Positions 12,764-25,400 of a stretch of DNA of 64,000 nucleotides are shown piece after piece. The notes beneath the pieces are model-generated. The model worked only from the letters and a program-made list of their open reading frames with translations. It ran no database searches and had not been told where the DNA came from. The stretch is from positions 1 to 64,000 of the forward strand of contig JASANE010000115.1 of the NCBI GenBank assembly GCA_030248225.1, read 5' to 3'. Each line of letters begins with the position of its first letter. Positions within the stretch are counted from its first letter, which is position 1. The position numbers and the translations under genes were made by a program. The stretch comes from Trileptium ribeirensis (lineage: Eukaryota > Nematoda > Enoplea > Enoplida > Thoracostomopsidae).

Positions 12764-13807
12764 ATGACAAACTCTCCAGTGCTGAACACATTAGCATTTA
12801 TAATTGATGTACTCTTAAACTGCTGTTATTTGAGACCCTCGTCTATGATGTCGTCATTACCGCCAACTGGTTCCCGACCACATGCCTCATCAAAATCGCA
12901 AGAACAAGATCTCCTATCTTTGACACTTAATCTTCACAAAAAGCACGTAGAACTTTCCGCCAAGTATGGCGATCTTTTCTTTATGCCAGCATCTCCTTCG
13001 CTATTTCCACGATCGGCAACCGCCGCAAGACAGTCTTCGATATCGTCTAGAACAAAAGAGGCGAAAGACTCTCATTTTGATAAAATAGAAAATCCATGCA
13101 CATCGTCGAGCGAACAATGTTCCTCTGCTAATATAACAAGAAATAATTTACGTGTTCCTCAACAAGATCGTATTTATACACCGTCTCGTCGGAAAATTTC
13201 AACGAGAATTGTCAAATCTTCATCCCGCAGTAGTAGTTCACGCGCCGGTTCACATTGTGATCTGAACAGCATGCAAGATGTTCAGCGTCAAAATCAGCCG
13301 AGAAACAATTGTTCTTGCTCGAGTTTGAGTCTAAATCAAATGAATGCTTCCAGCACAACTTCTCTCAATTCGTTGTCTCGGACAAGCAGTCGGGCATCGT
13401 TGACAAGCGCTGGATCTCGTAGTAGCAAAGAGACTACTCCAGTTCAAGCATCGGCAAAACTGAAAGAACAAAAAGCAAAAAATTCCCTTGAATCTCGAAA
13501 TGCTGATAACGAATTTGAACCGCATGCGGACTATGAAAATTTACGTTGTAAAGCAATCAGTACGGAAGAAATTAATCGACGTAAGCAAGCAGCTGCCAAG
13601 CGGAAAGCTAATTTGGCAATTGATAGTGCTAATCAAATTTTCCCCGGTCTTTGTCTGGGCGCCTCAGTTTTTCAATCCGGTGCTATGATGAAATTTTCTA
13701 TTATTGGCAACGAAATTCACAATATTATTCGAGTCCACCTTAAACGAGTAAGCTATTTCGGCATAGCGATAATTTCGAAAAAGCTTATATCGATAATAGT
13801 GAGATAA
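12764..13807 (+). CDS. Hypothetical Ser-rich protein, unidentified
   Basis: A long plus-strand frame with ATG candidates at 12764 and 12845; the second opens the low-complexity, probably genuine part. Composition is strongly biased to Ser, Arg, Ala and Gln, with repeated SSSRSSS and SLNSLSRTSSR type stretches, as in disordered cytoskeletal or scaffold proteins. Near the end are a basic segment (EEINRRKQAAAKRK, about 13568-13610) and the ILE-rich FPGLCLGASVF region. From about 13730 the DNA resembles the SINE near 15110, so the true exon probably ends before that, perhaps at a GTAAGC donor at 13748. I do not recognise the family. It lies on the same strand as, and upstream of, the tropomyosin exons, so it could be a separate gene or part of a larger spliced gene. 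Confidence 0.5.
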   Translation: MTNSPVLNTLAFIIDVLLNCCYLRPSSMMSSLPPTGSRPHASSKSQEQDLLSLTLNLHKKHVELSAKYGDLFFMPASPSLFPRSATAARQSSISSRTKEAKDSHFDKIENPCTSSSEQCSSANITRNNLRVPQQDRIYTPSRRKISTRIVKSSSRSSSSRAGSHCDLNSMQDVQRQNQPRNNCSCSSLSLNQMNASSTTSLNSLSRTSSRASLTSAGSRSSKETTPVQASAKLKEQKAKNSLESRNADNEFEPHADYENLRCKAISTEEINRRKQAAAKRKANLAIDSANQIFPGLCLGASVFQSGAMMKFSIIGNEIHNIIRVHLKRVSYFGIAIISKKLISIIVR

Positions 13808-13869
13808 AGGTGAAGTTAGAGAGTAAAACAGACGCATGAAACTATTTGTTACGAATACATAATCACACA

Positions 13870-14100
13870 TGCTTGATTCCCGAAGACCAAGGGGTATCCG
13901 GATACTTGGTGGAGGCCTTCGCCCTACCCAGGGGTAAGCCTGTCGCAAGGGGTCGTCGGGGTGGGAGGTCTTGGCCGGGTCACCTATGTGTTCGGCGTCT
14001 GCGGCGCCTTAAGGGGGAGATTGGGTTGGATCGCCTGTCAAGGCTTCGGGAGAGGAGGGGGTCCGACCCTCAGAGAGGTAATACCTTCGTTTGAGCATGC
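13870..14100. repeat. GC-rich island, probable inserted repeat
   Basis: Sharp base-composition change to GC-rich sequence (GGGGTCGTCGGGGTGGGAGG and similar) inside AT-rich surroundings. It includes a TATCCGGATA palindrome at its left edge. There is no convincing reading frame. It probably marks a short interspersed element, but no family is recognised. Confidence 0.35.
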
Positions 14101-14690
14101 ATTATATATAGTATATTACTGATAATAAATACGGCGCTTAACTAAAACAGGAAGTTATAATGCTTATAATAGCAAATACGAATGCTACATTCTGACTTCC
14201 AGTTATATGTTTCCCTTCGAAAGATCACACGGTGCAATTCGTATGCGTTATCATCATTTGTGATTAACATCTAGCTTGAACTTTGTCTCTAAAAATAACT
14301 GATTTCAGAAGAACTAGTAAAACGACCACATCATTAGATATGGCATAATGCATATATGTGACCCAGCGTCATACTCTTGTGCAAAATTCGCCTTTTATGA
14401 ACTATTGCCTAAACTAAGTTTTCGTCATTCATTTTTTAACACAAACTGCTTGTTTTAAGGTCTTTGGTAATAGGCCAGTTTGCAGTTAATAAGGATACTT
14501 TCACAAGGCTGAGCTTGAGCACAGTGAATTAACTTTCTTTCGCATTCGCAACGCTCTTTTTCAAGTACCATTAGGCTACTAGATTTTATCGTTTATGCTC
14601 CTCCAATGATTTTTAATGTTTTTTATGCGAAATACACATAAAAAATTTATTATATAATTTTGGCTAGTTAATTACTGGTGCCAATTCAGG
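14101..14690. other. Intergenic or intronic, nothing recognised
   Basis: AT-rich sequence without a coding frame or a repeat that I can name. Confidence 0.5.
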
Positions 14691-14691
14691 A

Positions 14692-14916
14692 GCAGCTAAA
14701 GACGTATTTCCATGGTATGGCAAAATAGCTGTGTTAGATCAAAATGCAGCAAGTTTTACAAACAAGTGTTTTACCACCAAAGCTATAGCGAACGATCTTC
14801 ACAGTGGAATTTCCACTGTTGCACATGTCTGTCATCGCTTTTGGCGGACCATTTTGGGGCGAAAGTCACGTTTTCTAACCATAGAGCATTCTCGGAATTA
14901 TTACTTGGTTCTGTAA
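14692..14916 (+). other. Orphan open frame after a possible splice acceptor
   Basis: After CAATTCAG (AG at 14690-14691) one plus frame is open for about 75 codons, ending in the SINE at about 14918. It contains an aromatic FPWYGK segment and LDQNAASFTNKC. I do not recognise it. It could be an isolated exon, a fragment of a mobile-element protein, or chance. Confidence 0.2.
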
Positions 14917-14917
14917 C

Positions 14918-15320
14918 GCTCCTTGCAAGGCGAGCGAGCAAGTACACGCATGCGATCTTACAATATTCGTCGAAATTATTTAGTACAACACATTCAAACA
15001 TAATAAGTTGTTGTCGAACAACTGTAATAGTTAATGGGTTAATCATGCTGCATAGTGAAATTTGATTAAATATGCGGCATACTAAATTTTGATTAACTGT
15101 TTATGTTCTTAATTCGAGTCCACCTTATTTATTTACATTTCGGCATCGATAAACAATTACTGGTTACCGCGAGGTATCGGACCCGAACGCTGGGGTAAAA
15201 GGCACGTTGAGCTATCCATTGAGCTATCTCGGTGCTATTGGTTGGAGCTTTAAGGCTCCTTGCAAAGCGAGCGAGCAACAAGACGGCGTGCGATCGTGCA
15301 GTATTCGCCGAATTTATGCG
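14918..15320 (-). mobile_element. tRNA-derived SINE copies (one partial, one fuller)
   Basis: Sequence beginning with the GCTCCTTGCAAGGCGAGCGAGC motif occurs at 14923 and again at 15255, each followed by the ATTCGxCGAA motif. The second copy carries a tRNA-like head at 15162-15235 on the minus strand. The unit recurs at 15845-16200. Confidence 0.65.
15162..15235 (-). repeat. tRNA-like SINE head
   Basis: Read on the minus strand this 74-nt stretch has a canonical A box (TAGCTCAATGG) and a B-box-like GTTCGGGTCC at the right spacing. The acceptor-stem ends do not pair over seven bases, and the sequence sits inside a repeated unit. I therefore call it a tRNA-derived RNA polymerase III promoter rather than a working tRNA gene. 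Confidence 0.6.
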
Positions 15321-15844
15321 TGGGTAAACTTAAGCTAACCCCACACACCATCCTATTTTGTAATAATCGATGTCGAATTGCAAACCCTTCTTACGGAAAA
15401 TGGCTGAATTTCATTCGGTTTTTCGCTAACTGAAAACTGTCAAAATCAAATCCAAGTACCAGAAATTATACCTTGCCTTGGGACAGAATTTCTGCGTTTC
15501 AAATTTGCAGAATGTCGGTTCTCTAATGCGAATTATTTAAACTTGGATTATTCAGTGTTCGCGAACAAATTTTGTGGAAATATGACGTCGAAAGCAAATC
15601 AATTCTGTAGTTGAGCTCTTAGTGCTCGCGAACAAACCGGTTTAATTCAAATACGACAAATTTTCGTTCTCCAAGACTTAGGTAGATTTACTTGAATTTT
15701 AGCTAACACAAAATTGCTAGATTCCAATCTCGAGCAGTGCATTCGCCAACAGTTTTACGCCAATTTTCAATTTGCCAACAAGCGTTCCGTAACAATTTTT
15801 ATATTGCGAAATAGAATAAGTTCGCGAAGTCACTTTAAGTTTAC
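15321..15844. other. Spacer between SINE copies, nothing recognised
   Basis: AT-rich, with no coding frame. Short phrases such as GCGAACAAA and AATTTTGTG recur, but no clear array is formed. Confidence 0.4.
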
Positions 15845-16200
15845 TTGCACATTAATACAACACAGTCAAACATAATAAGTTGTCGAACAACTGTAGGAGG
15901 GTTAAATAGGCGACTTACTGAATTTTGATTAAATATGCGGCATACTAAATTTTGACTAACCCTTTACGTCCTGAATTTATTTACACTTGGAGAATTAATA
16001 AACAATTATTGGTCACCTGCAAGGTACTCATCCCCGAATCCTGGTCCGAAAGCCACATTTACTAACCATTGAGCTATCTCGGAGATATTGCTTGGATCTT
16101 TAATGCTCTTTGCAAAGCGAGCGAGCAACAACACGCGGTGCAGTCGTGTAGTATTCGCCGAATTTAGTTAGCGCAACACATTCAAATAAAAGCTGTAAAA
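15845..16200 (-). mobile_element. tRNA-derived SINE, third copy
   Basis: Shares the ACATAATAAGTTGTCGAAC, ATTAAATATGCGGCATACTA and CTTTGCAAAGCGAGCGAGCA blocks with 14918-15320, in the same order and orientation. A tRNA-like head lies at 16011-16085. Confidence 0.65.
16011..16085 (-). repeat. tRNA-like SINE head, second copy
   Basis: The same A box as the copy at 15162 (TAGCTCAATGG) and a degenerate B box (GGATTCGGGG). It is 75 nt, minus strand, within the repeated unit. Confidence 0.55.
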
Positions 16201-16431
16201 CAACTCCAGAAGTTAAACGCTTAAAAATATTGCGAGGCATGTAATTCGGTATTTCAAACGCAGTTTAAAAACATCTAAAACTCTGTCGCGTCAGGCATAG
16301 AAATATTAATGATAATAATGTACATATTCAAGTAAGTGTACCTCATTGAAGTCCTCGTATTTATTAACGTATTATATCATAAGCAAAAATGAAACTGAAA
16401 TTATTACCGTACTATTTTTTATACATTTCAG

Positions 16432-19400
16432 GCTGAAGCAGAAGTGTCAGCGCTTAACAAGCGCATTCTAAGCGTCGAGCAAGATCTTGAACGTGCCGAG
16501 GAACGGTTGAAAATTGCAACAGAAAAGCTTGAAGAAGTTACTCATGTTGTTGATGAAAACGAGCGGTAAGCTGGTTGATGCTCTTGAATAGTATCATTTT
16601 CTGATAAATGGTAAAATTAAATACATAACTCGTTATTGAAATGTTTTAGCTATTTCAGATGTAATTGCACCTGTTTATTCAGGTGCTAAGCGGGGATATG
16701 TCTAGTTTTTGATGTATGTGGTGCGTTTAAGGCTATTTGTCTTTAACAATAAATTACGGCAATGACTCAGTCGATTCAGGAATGTCAGTTAAACAAACAT
16801 GTTTCAGGCTAAAATAAGCTCTCGAACATTACTGTTATCGTTTGTCTCTTGGCTGTAAGTCGATCGCTTTAGCAAAAAGTTTTACACTGCGTTTGATTTT
16901 TCGTGGTGACCTGTGGCTATAATGTTGCTCAGTAGGAAATACTTAGGGATAGCTTTAAATTTTATGACAAAATTGTAAAAATTTACGTCTTGTGTGATTC
17001 CAGTCGGATTGGAATACTTTACAAATACTTGCAGTGTATGTAAAATTAAAAACGAAGTTATGCAGTTCTGCGTTGTAGGTTTCGAAGGGTGTCACCGAAG
17101 CATCGTATATATTAAACGATCATTTTTCAGTTAACTTTTTATACTATTTATGAAAGAAGATTAAAATACTTTTTTTATGTTAAAATATTTTGAATTTTCT
17201 GTTACCACGTGGGATTATTCAGCTCAGATTTTCACGGTACATATAACCTTACAGTCGTAAACGTATAACAAACTCAGTCTTCTGTGCACAACAGTATAGA
17301 CGATACCGTAAACGAGCGAAAGCCCTAATGTTGGTTCATAATATTCTGATACCATTACGGCAGGCCTAATTTATATAATCTCTAACAGAATTTAGAATTT
17401 GATGGGAATTGGAAGAAAAGATGATCTATGTAAAGTCTTGATTGTCGTCTTTACAATCGTTATACGAATTGATTAAACGTGAGTAAACTAGGGGTACGCA
17501 CTCCTAACTTGATTGGACCGCTTAGAAATTGACGGCCAGACATAGAAAATCTAAAAGGTTACGTCATGCTTTTGAACTATTAAATGTTGACTAATGTTAA
17601 AGTTATGTATATCCACCTCTCCGTTCTCGTCAGAAAATCAAAACCTGCCACTAAAATTTGTGTACATTTGACGAATTTCAACAACGGTTTCATTCATGCT
17701 CTTATGAATTAGGAGTTATCAAGCTATAGGGCTTTCTTATGCTGGCAAGCAAAATTGAAAAATGATTACTAGCAAAATTAGTATTATTCGACTTTCACAA
17801 ACAGCAACGAGATGAACAGCGATAATTTTCGCTCGCTTCTTAATCAATGACCGAATATTTCATTAACCACTCAACCGATCCTGCTGAAATTGTAGTTATT
17901 TTAATGTTCACAGGAAATGACGAGCAAAAAGTTCAAAATTTCGCCAATTTGCATATGTGATTAGTTATCGGACGAGAGGACAGTTGCCTTTATAGATTGT
18001 TTTCACTGTTTTATCGCACATCAGTATTTTTAACACATTTTCAATAAAACACTACACCAGTAGAGTGCTCTCATCTAGCCGAGACGAATGGTCAATATGG
18101 CCATATTTTGAAGAAAAACTTTTTGGGTTCCAAAGGGGGGACCATTGGGACCTCAAAAATAAAAAAAGTTTTTTCAGGGCTGTGAATAAAATGTATATTT
18201 TTGAACCGCCTCATCGAGCTGAATCGATTAGATACCAAAATCAGCTCTGTATTTTCAAAATTGACCAAATTCGGTCTGGAAGAGGGATAATGGAAAAGAA
18301 CAATCGATTTACCGTGTACATCCCCGAGTATTTTTTGATTCTGGTGCCGGGTATGGGGTCAAAATGTGGATTTTTTGCCCATTTTACCCCATTTTAGTAC
18401 TTTTCACGGAAGCAAGGTTATTTTGATCTTAACTTTCGCATTTGTTTCTCTGTTTGGTTTTATTTCATAGCAAAATGATAAATGCCGATGAGCGTTTTTG
18501 TTTTTCGATAAAGGCTCCGGTTCTGCAGTTACGGAGTTTGAGGTACGGGGGAATTGCGCCCCAATGGTTCCTCGATCCAAAATATGAAAATTTATTCTGA
18601 CGTCTTGGGCGGCTGATAAGTTTCACCTGGGATTTTCGGGCATGGAAAACTCATTGGCAGTGCTGGTTTTGTTCTGTGACCCATGGTTTCATGGGTACGG
18701 GGTCAGGGGTCATAATGAGGGTTTTACTTTAGTTTAGTAGCTTTCATGGAAGCAAGGTTATTTTATCTTAACTTTCGAATTTTTTTCTCTGGTTGGTTTT
18801 ATTTCCTAGTAAAATGATAAATGCCTATTCGCATTTTTTGTTTTTCGATTGAGGCTCCGGTTCTGTAGTTATGGTGTTTGAGGTATATATGTCATTCTAG
18901 CGGTTCCTTGACCCAAAATTCTAAAATGTGTTGAGGCCCTGGGCGGCTGATAGCACGCACCTGGGGGATTTTCGGGCATGGGAAACTTGTTGCCGGTATT
19001 AGTTTTGTTCTAACTTGTGCGATATTGTGTAATATCCATATATAGCATATCGGCGTATGCTATCGAGAGCTGATTGGCTCTGCACGCACGAACCGTAGGT
19101 ATACCTATGCTTCACTATGTTCTGCAATCTCGATAGAGTTACTTGTTATAAAATCATGTAGCGAAACCGCAGGGAAGGACAGTGTGATATTACCAATGAA
19201 ATTTACATTGATGTCACGTAGTGACCATGTACATCATGTACCTAATGCATGATCATGTACATAACGTAGCGACAATACGTTCTGAACATATGAGCCAAAT
19301 GTGGCCAGATGTTAACGAGTTATATTCTGTAATAACAAAATGAGTCTTTGGTTATACACGTAAAGCCCGAAAATGGTTAATGCTGGGAAAACAGTGTTAA

Positions 19401-22400
19401 TTTTGCTACTGTTCGACTCAGTTAGTTGCGGAGGTTAAAATCTCTATAGGAACTATATCTTTAACAGTAGTTTTTTCGGCTTTTTGGTTGCACTTGATGC
19501 CGAAAATTTCCGGAAGAATATTAGCCATTTGTACCGAATTGAAGAGCTTAGTTGAATAGAGCAAATCAGCTGTATTCTTGTGTAAACGACATTAGGTTAA
19601 GCGAGTGTTGTAATAAATGGTCGTTACCTTTCACCGGATTTAGCCCATTTTGCGACCATCCGATGCATCAATCCGGTCCGAGCGTTATATAATACTGTAC
19701 AATTACTAAAATATGATAGGCTGGCGGGCTCCAACGGAGAATAGTCGACAAAGTTTCTGTAGCAATTTGCGCTGGGTTCCCTCGTACGAGCGTGTTATTA
19801 AGCAATATTACTTCCACAGGCATGCCACCTAAAGGCCCATCCTCTGTGAAAATGTGCGCTATATGGTTCAACCTGACTACAAAAGATAACAGGCAAAACG
19901 GGCTGATATGAGCTTGCAACATTGTGTTGTTTGCCTCTGCTCCCGAAAAGTCGGAAATATAGGCACAATATCGTAGTTATGCACGCAAAGATTTAAATGT
20001 TTTCTATAGATAAAACCCAAATACCTCGACCGATTGCTTAAATACTACCGTTGCAGTAAAATTTCACTAATTACATAGTGCAACATAAATAATATGAACG
20101 CCAACTATGTGACTCTATTTTGACAAGTTTTGTTAAAACATAAAAATTTTGATATTTGCATTTGTGCATTTGAAGGTGTATCTTACTTTATGATAGTACC
20201 TATCACAATATATATATATGTAATTCGTATGTGATGCCTACTGTTGCCCACAACAGAACGTAATATGCGGCGAGCTTCATCGTTGAGTACAGGAATAACA
20301 GGATTGAAACATACATTTTCTGAATTAATAATGTCTGCTATTACCTAGGATAAACCCAACAATAAATATAGGGATTATATTTATTTATACTTTCAGGATG
20401 AGAAAAGTACTAGAGAATCGTATTTGTCAAGACGAGGAAAAACATCAACAAATTGAAACAGATTTGACCGAAGCTCAACTTATGACTGAAGAGTCAGAAC
20501 GTAAATACGATGAAGTAAGTTTCATTTAGTACGCAAAATCGGTTGTGTTCATAGTTCAGTAATAATATTTGTTTAAATACTGTGCATAGTTATATTTTCA
20601 AAGATTTATTTGGTGTTAATGCATTGTATAGGTTTTTCGAACATGTCTTGCTTCACCTACAGTTGAAAACTTGACATCAGTATCGTAGGACGAAAATTTA
20701 ATGTTTCAGCCTTAGCTATAGCTTAGTTTTTGGGTCAAGCAGAGTATAGAATAGAATTAGATTTGGTTTAAATGGTCTAAAATTTATACGATCTGACTGG
20801 GGGAGAAAAATTCACATCAGCCGTTTTTTTAGTAAATCTATGAAGTAATATCTTCATATTGTCATATCGTCATATAATGGTAAATTTTTTCTGCGCGCTT
20901 CGAATAGCAATATTATTGATCTTTCTGCTAAACCACACATTCTCTTTCTCTCTAATCCTACATTAGTAAAGTTGCATTTTGTTGCACATAATCGTGGATA
21001 TATACATATATGATATATATACTTGTTAATATCAATTAAGATGATTTTATTTTTATAGTATAAACATTAACGACGTTACGCTTGTTTTGCTACTTCAGTG
21101 AAATATCGTTTCATGAAATATTAGAGTACAACGTTACAAAACATTAGTCTAAAGTCAAAATATATTTCAGGTTGCTCGAAAATTGGGCATGGTTGAGTTG
21201 GATTTGGAACAAGCGGAAGATCGCGCTCAAGCTGGCGAAATGTGAGGCTAGTGATATTTTGGCTTGTTGCTGATGAGCGGATTTCACGTGGTATCCGTAA
21301 CAGACACAAATTAGACATTATCAGATTTCAAAATTATTGTGTATAATTCATAAAATTATATGATGTTTAGCAAATTCACATGTCCTAAACGTTTTTTATA
21401 TTTTCTGTTTAAAAAGATTTATGTTGAAAAATAAGTATTACGATAAATTTGGTGTATGACATTTAGTCTAATCAGCAGCAGCAGCAGCTGATATTTCAAT
21501 CTACTGAAGAGTGTGACACTATTCTCGTTTGCCTTGCTAGGCGGCGGTAAACCACGATTATTTTCGGCTTTACCGCTTTTAATCAACAGTGTCAAACATG
21601 ATTAACCTCATCGTCTGGGACAACCCACTTAGGACCGCCCATGTTCTCTTATTACCATATTTACGGCCCATACATGCTCTTGCACAAGCAAATCTTGACC
21701 CAAGGTTTTGTACATTAAAAGCAAACCTCCTAATCCTTGAAAATCAAATTTACGCCACCGGATTTATGCAGAATCAAATTTCAGGCCCTTGATGTTTCTG
21801 GGATTTCGAACGTTTTAGTTAAATTTTTCGAAAATTTAACATTACCAGGAAAATAGAGGTCTGAAACTTGTAGTCCATGAATATGAGTGGGGTGCAAATT
21901 TAGTGCCCCGAATAATATTTTGGACTTTAAGTCGGTGGTCAAAGAACATGCAGGTATGTTACGTTCATAACCGACAGTGTGAGCTAACATGGGAGAGGAG
22001 GGCAAAAAGAAGGGCCGAAACGTATAGTGAGAGACCTTAACAAAGCAAATTAGAAGTGTGTTACATTCTTTTACAGAATGCCGTCGGCTAATTGTCTAAT
22101 CCGACGAACTATAATTACCTCGATTACTTTGTTTTCTGCAGAAAAGTCGTGGAACTTGAGGAAGAACTGCGAGTTGTCGGAAATAATCTAAAGTCGCTCG
22201 AAGTTACTGAAGAAAAAGCACTTGAACGAGAAAATGTTTATGAAGTGCATTTGCGAAACCTTACATTCCGCCTTAAAGAAGTGAGTGAGGGTAATCAAAG
22301 TCTTTCTAGTACGATGTAACTTAAATTGTATGGTATTTGTAAGTTATGTTCATAAAGCGTGTCAGCAATAGTTTCAGCAAAATTTTTAAAATGTGAGTTA

Positions 22401-25400
22401 ACTTTGTGGCAGCTGAGCATATACTGACCCACTGCGTTCCTTTACGGAGCATTGCAACAATTATCATGGGACCAGAAGTACGGAAATAAAATGGCTTATG
22501 CAGCTGAGTTTATCAACATCCCTTTAATACTTTTCAAAGGGCTAGTAGCATTTGTCTACAGTATAAAGTGAAGTCGAAGTGAAATTAGTTGTTTTAGCAC
22601 TACAACTGTAGCAAACAAGCACGAGGTCCCAGGGGGTGGCTGGTTCTTCGGGGAAGGTAAAGGGCGTTCGGCTTCGCAGAGAGAACGTCAGCGAGTTGGA
22701 GGGAGCGTAAGTTTTCGAAATTTTACAGGGCTCAAAATTTTTCCTAATTTCTGCCAATTTCTCCAATTTTTCCCAATTTTCCACCGATTCTTGCTAAAGT
22801 ATTCCGCGGGCCTTGGGTGCGAGGGGTTGTAGGGCGCCCTGTTAAGGGCGTGGAACCGCTTTACAGCCGAGGGGTCCCGTGCCTTAGTGGTATAATCAAC
22901 CCTCCCCATGAGCATGTATGACCTAATCACTATTTTGGTTAGATAAGTTGAAACAAAAGTGACCTAGTGACATGAAGTTGTCCTGCTCAATATATTTAAG
23001 ATGTACATTTAAACCACCGGTGTAAACATGTTTAAAAGGAACCTTATAGGTGGTCTGGATAACAAAATGTTGCTGTATGCGTATTCTATGATCATAAACA
23101 CTATTGTGATTTGGCCAAACCAATCGATCCGCCATCAACGTATACATATAATTAGGGCAATCATTCTGTTGATCTTGGCCCAGGATATATTTCTAGTCCC
23201 TTGGTCCCTTGCCATGGAAAAGATAATAAGTGTAAAAAATTTCAGCCAGGGTCATTAATGTGTTGAAAATGTATCAGTGTAAATTAATTTACGCGGACAA
23301 CGTATTTCTAACTGTTGTTCCAAAATATGATTTTTATAACCACTGTGCTCTGTCCTATACATTTTACGATAGAAATGATAGAAGAGTTATTAAAGCTGGT
23401 GTTTTTTCAGCTAATATCATAAACAGTTTGAAGATTTTAGCCAAAGGGGTGTTTTCATTGCGGAGAAAAGCAAGCTTTCGAATATTTTTGCTCACAAATA
23501 TTAGTTTTCACTCCATGCTACTCGATCTACTAAGTTGATTATAAGAATTAACTGTACTAGGTTTTTCTACTAAAATCATACATACTGCAAAAGTTTTACA
23601 TAAATCAATTTTAGTGGCAAGTTGTAAATGACAATATTATTGCTGATTTCGCCCTAAAATGCGAGTTTTGAATAACTTACTTACTGTCTAGACAATAGTT
23701 TTTTCCGGTCCAGATGTTCCAATTACTATGACCATGAGTGCATTAGAGAAGAGTATGACACATCCCTGCACTCTAATGTTAGCCCATGTTTGAAGACGCT
23801 GGCTTTTCGGCCAGTTTTAGGGGTGTCGTCATGTATAAACCCCCAAGTTTTAGAGGGATGTAGCTCGAACCCTTCCAGTTTTGAGGAGGGCCGGTTTATA
23901 ATCAGCTACCGGTACAACCGACCCCCAAAAAATGGGGGTCCGACCGACCCCCAAAAAATGGGGGTCCGACCGACCCCACCACCTTAAAAACTGGGGGCGT
24001 TCATGCTTACTCCTTTCTAACACTGGGGGTCTGTACATTAAAACATGAAGACACCCTAAAACTCGTTCGGGGTAACGCCGAAAACGCCCGCGTCATCAAA
24101 CACGTGCAAACAATAGAGTGCAGAGAATGTCATACTGTTCTCTAATGCACTCTTGCTATCACTAAACGCTGGTCAAATTTAGACCATTAAGCTATATATT
24201 GATAACAAAACAAAATGTCGACTGATTTGGTTCAAAGTCAAAGCAGTATTGTTTAGGTTGACTATTTAGATTTTAGGTTTTTGTTAACGTTCTTTTTTAC
24301 ATTCTTAATATATCTGAAATTTTTTTCAGGCCGAAACTCGCGCTGAATATGCTGAACGCAACGCTCATGTTCTACAGAAAACTGTTGATAAACTTGATGG
24401 TTTGTGTTTTTCAAAATTAATTTTGAAATATGTACAGCTGCATCGTTGACGTCAACGGAACGCTAGCTCAAATACATAACTAGGACAGCTGGGTTTTCCG
24501 GTCCGAACTTTACAAGCAAATCTTTGTCGGACAGGTCATACGTCCAACTGCTTTTCGTAGGTTGATGTTTATACTTCAGTGCCCCTTGTGACTTTTGATT
24601 AGTCAAAAAAGTAATTATGTCAATGAAAAGAATTACAGCCTACCATTCTCGTTCTCAAAAATGTATCAATATAAAGTTAGATGTACTTGGAGAGAAAAAT
24701 TTAAACAATAACAAGTATAACGGCATTAGTTAGAAAATAGTCCATCGCGACGATCTTTTTCAGTTTTGTCCGAATGAGGAAGATATTAAGGTACAACAAG
24801 TCGTTTTACCTGCTATTTTAGTCTTTGCTTCCTGGCCAAGCCGGTGACAGTTATAGATACAAACCTATGCACCTGTTTCTGAATTATAGTTTAATTTTGG
24901 ATTAAACCGGAAGCTATACGTTTCAAATTTTTGCACAATCAATAAATTTCTGCTCAAAGATATAATTTTTCTAAGTCGCAATCATTTTCTACGTTTCAAT
25001 TACGTGAAATGTCCGTGAAAAAATTCTTAAAACAAACGCCAAATATTAAAGGGATTATGTCAAACTTTTCCTGGTAGCGTGTCATGTCAATTTCTCCCAA
25101 GCTAGGGCGCTCGTATAAAGTTGGCCTGAAAGCTACGCGTCTAAGCCTAACTTGGCCTTACAAATGAACATCGAATTTACGTCCTGCTGCACTCATGACT
25201 AACTTTTCGCAGAACTGTTATTGGAGGCTTGACATGATGCGGTTACAGACATGTATCGTAAGCTTAGCATTATACAACACAAAAATACCAGATACGTTTG
25301 AGCTAATCAACACATGCAGATGCCAACTATTTCAAAAAAGCCAAATTTTATCCAAGATAGCCAACAACACTTCACATGCATTGCTTATACGCATACATTT

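Noticed and set aside
15162..15235. Functional tRNA gene
   Set aside because: The acceptor stem does not pair, and the same head recurs in a repeated unit at 16011; better explained as a SINE promoter.
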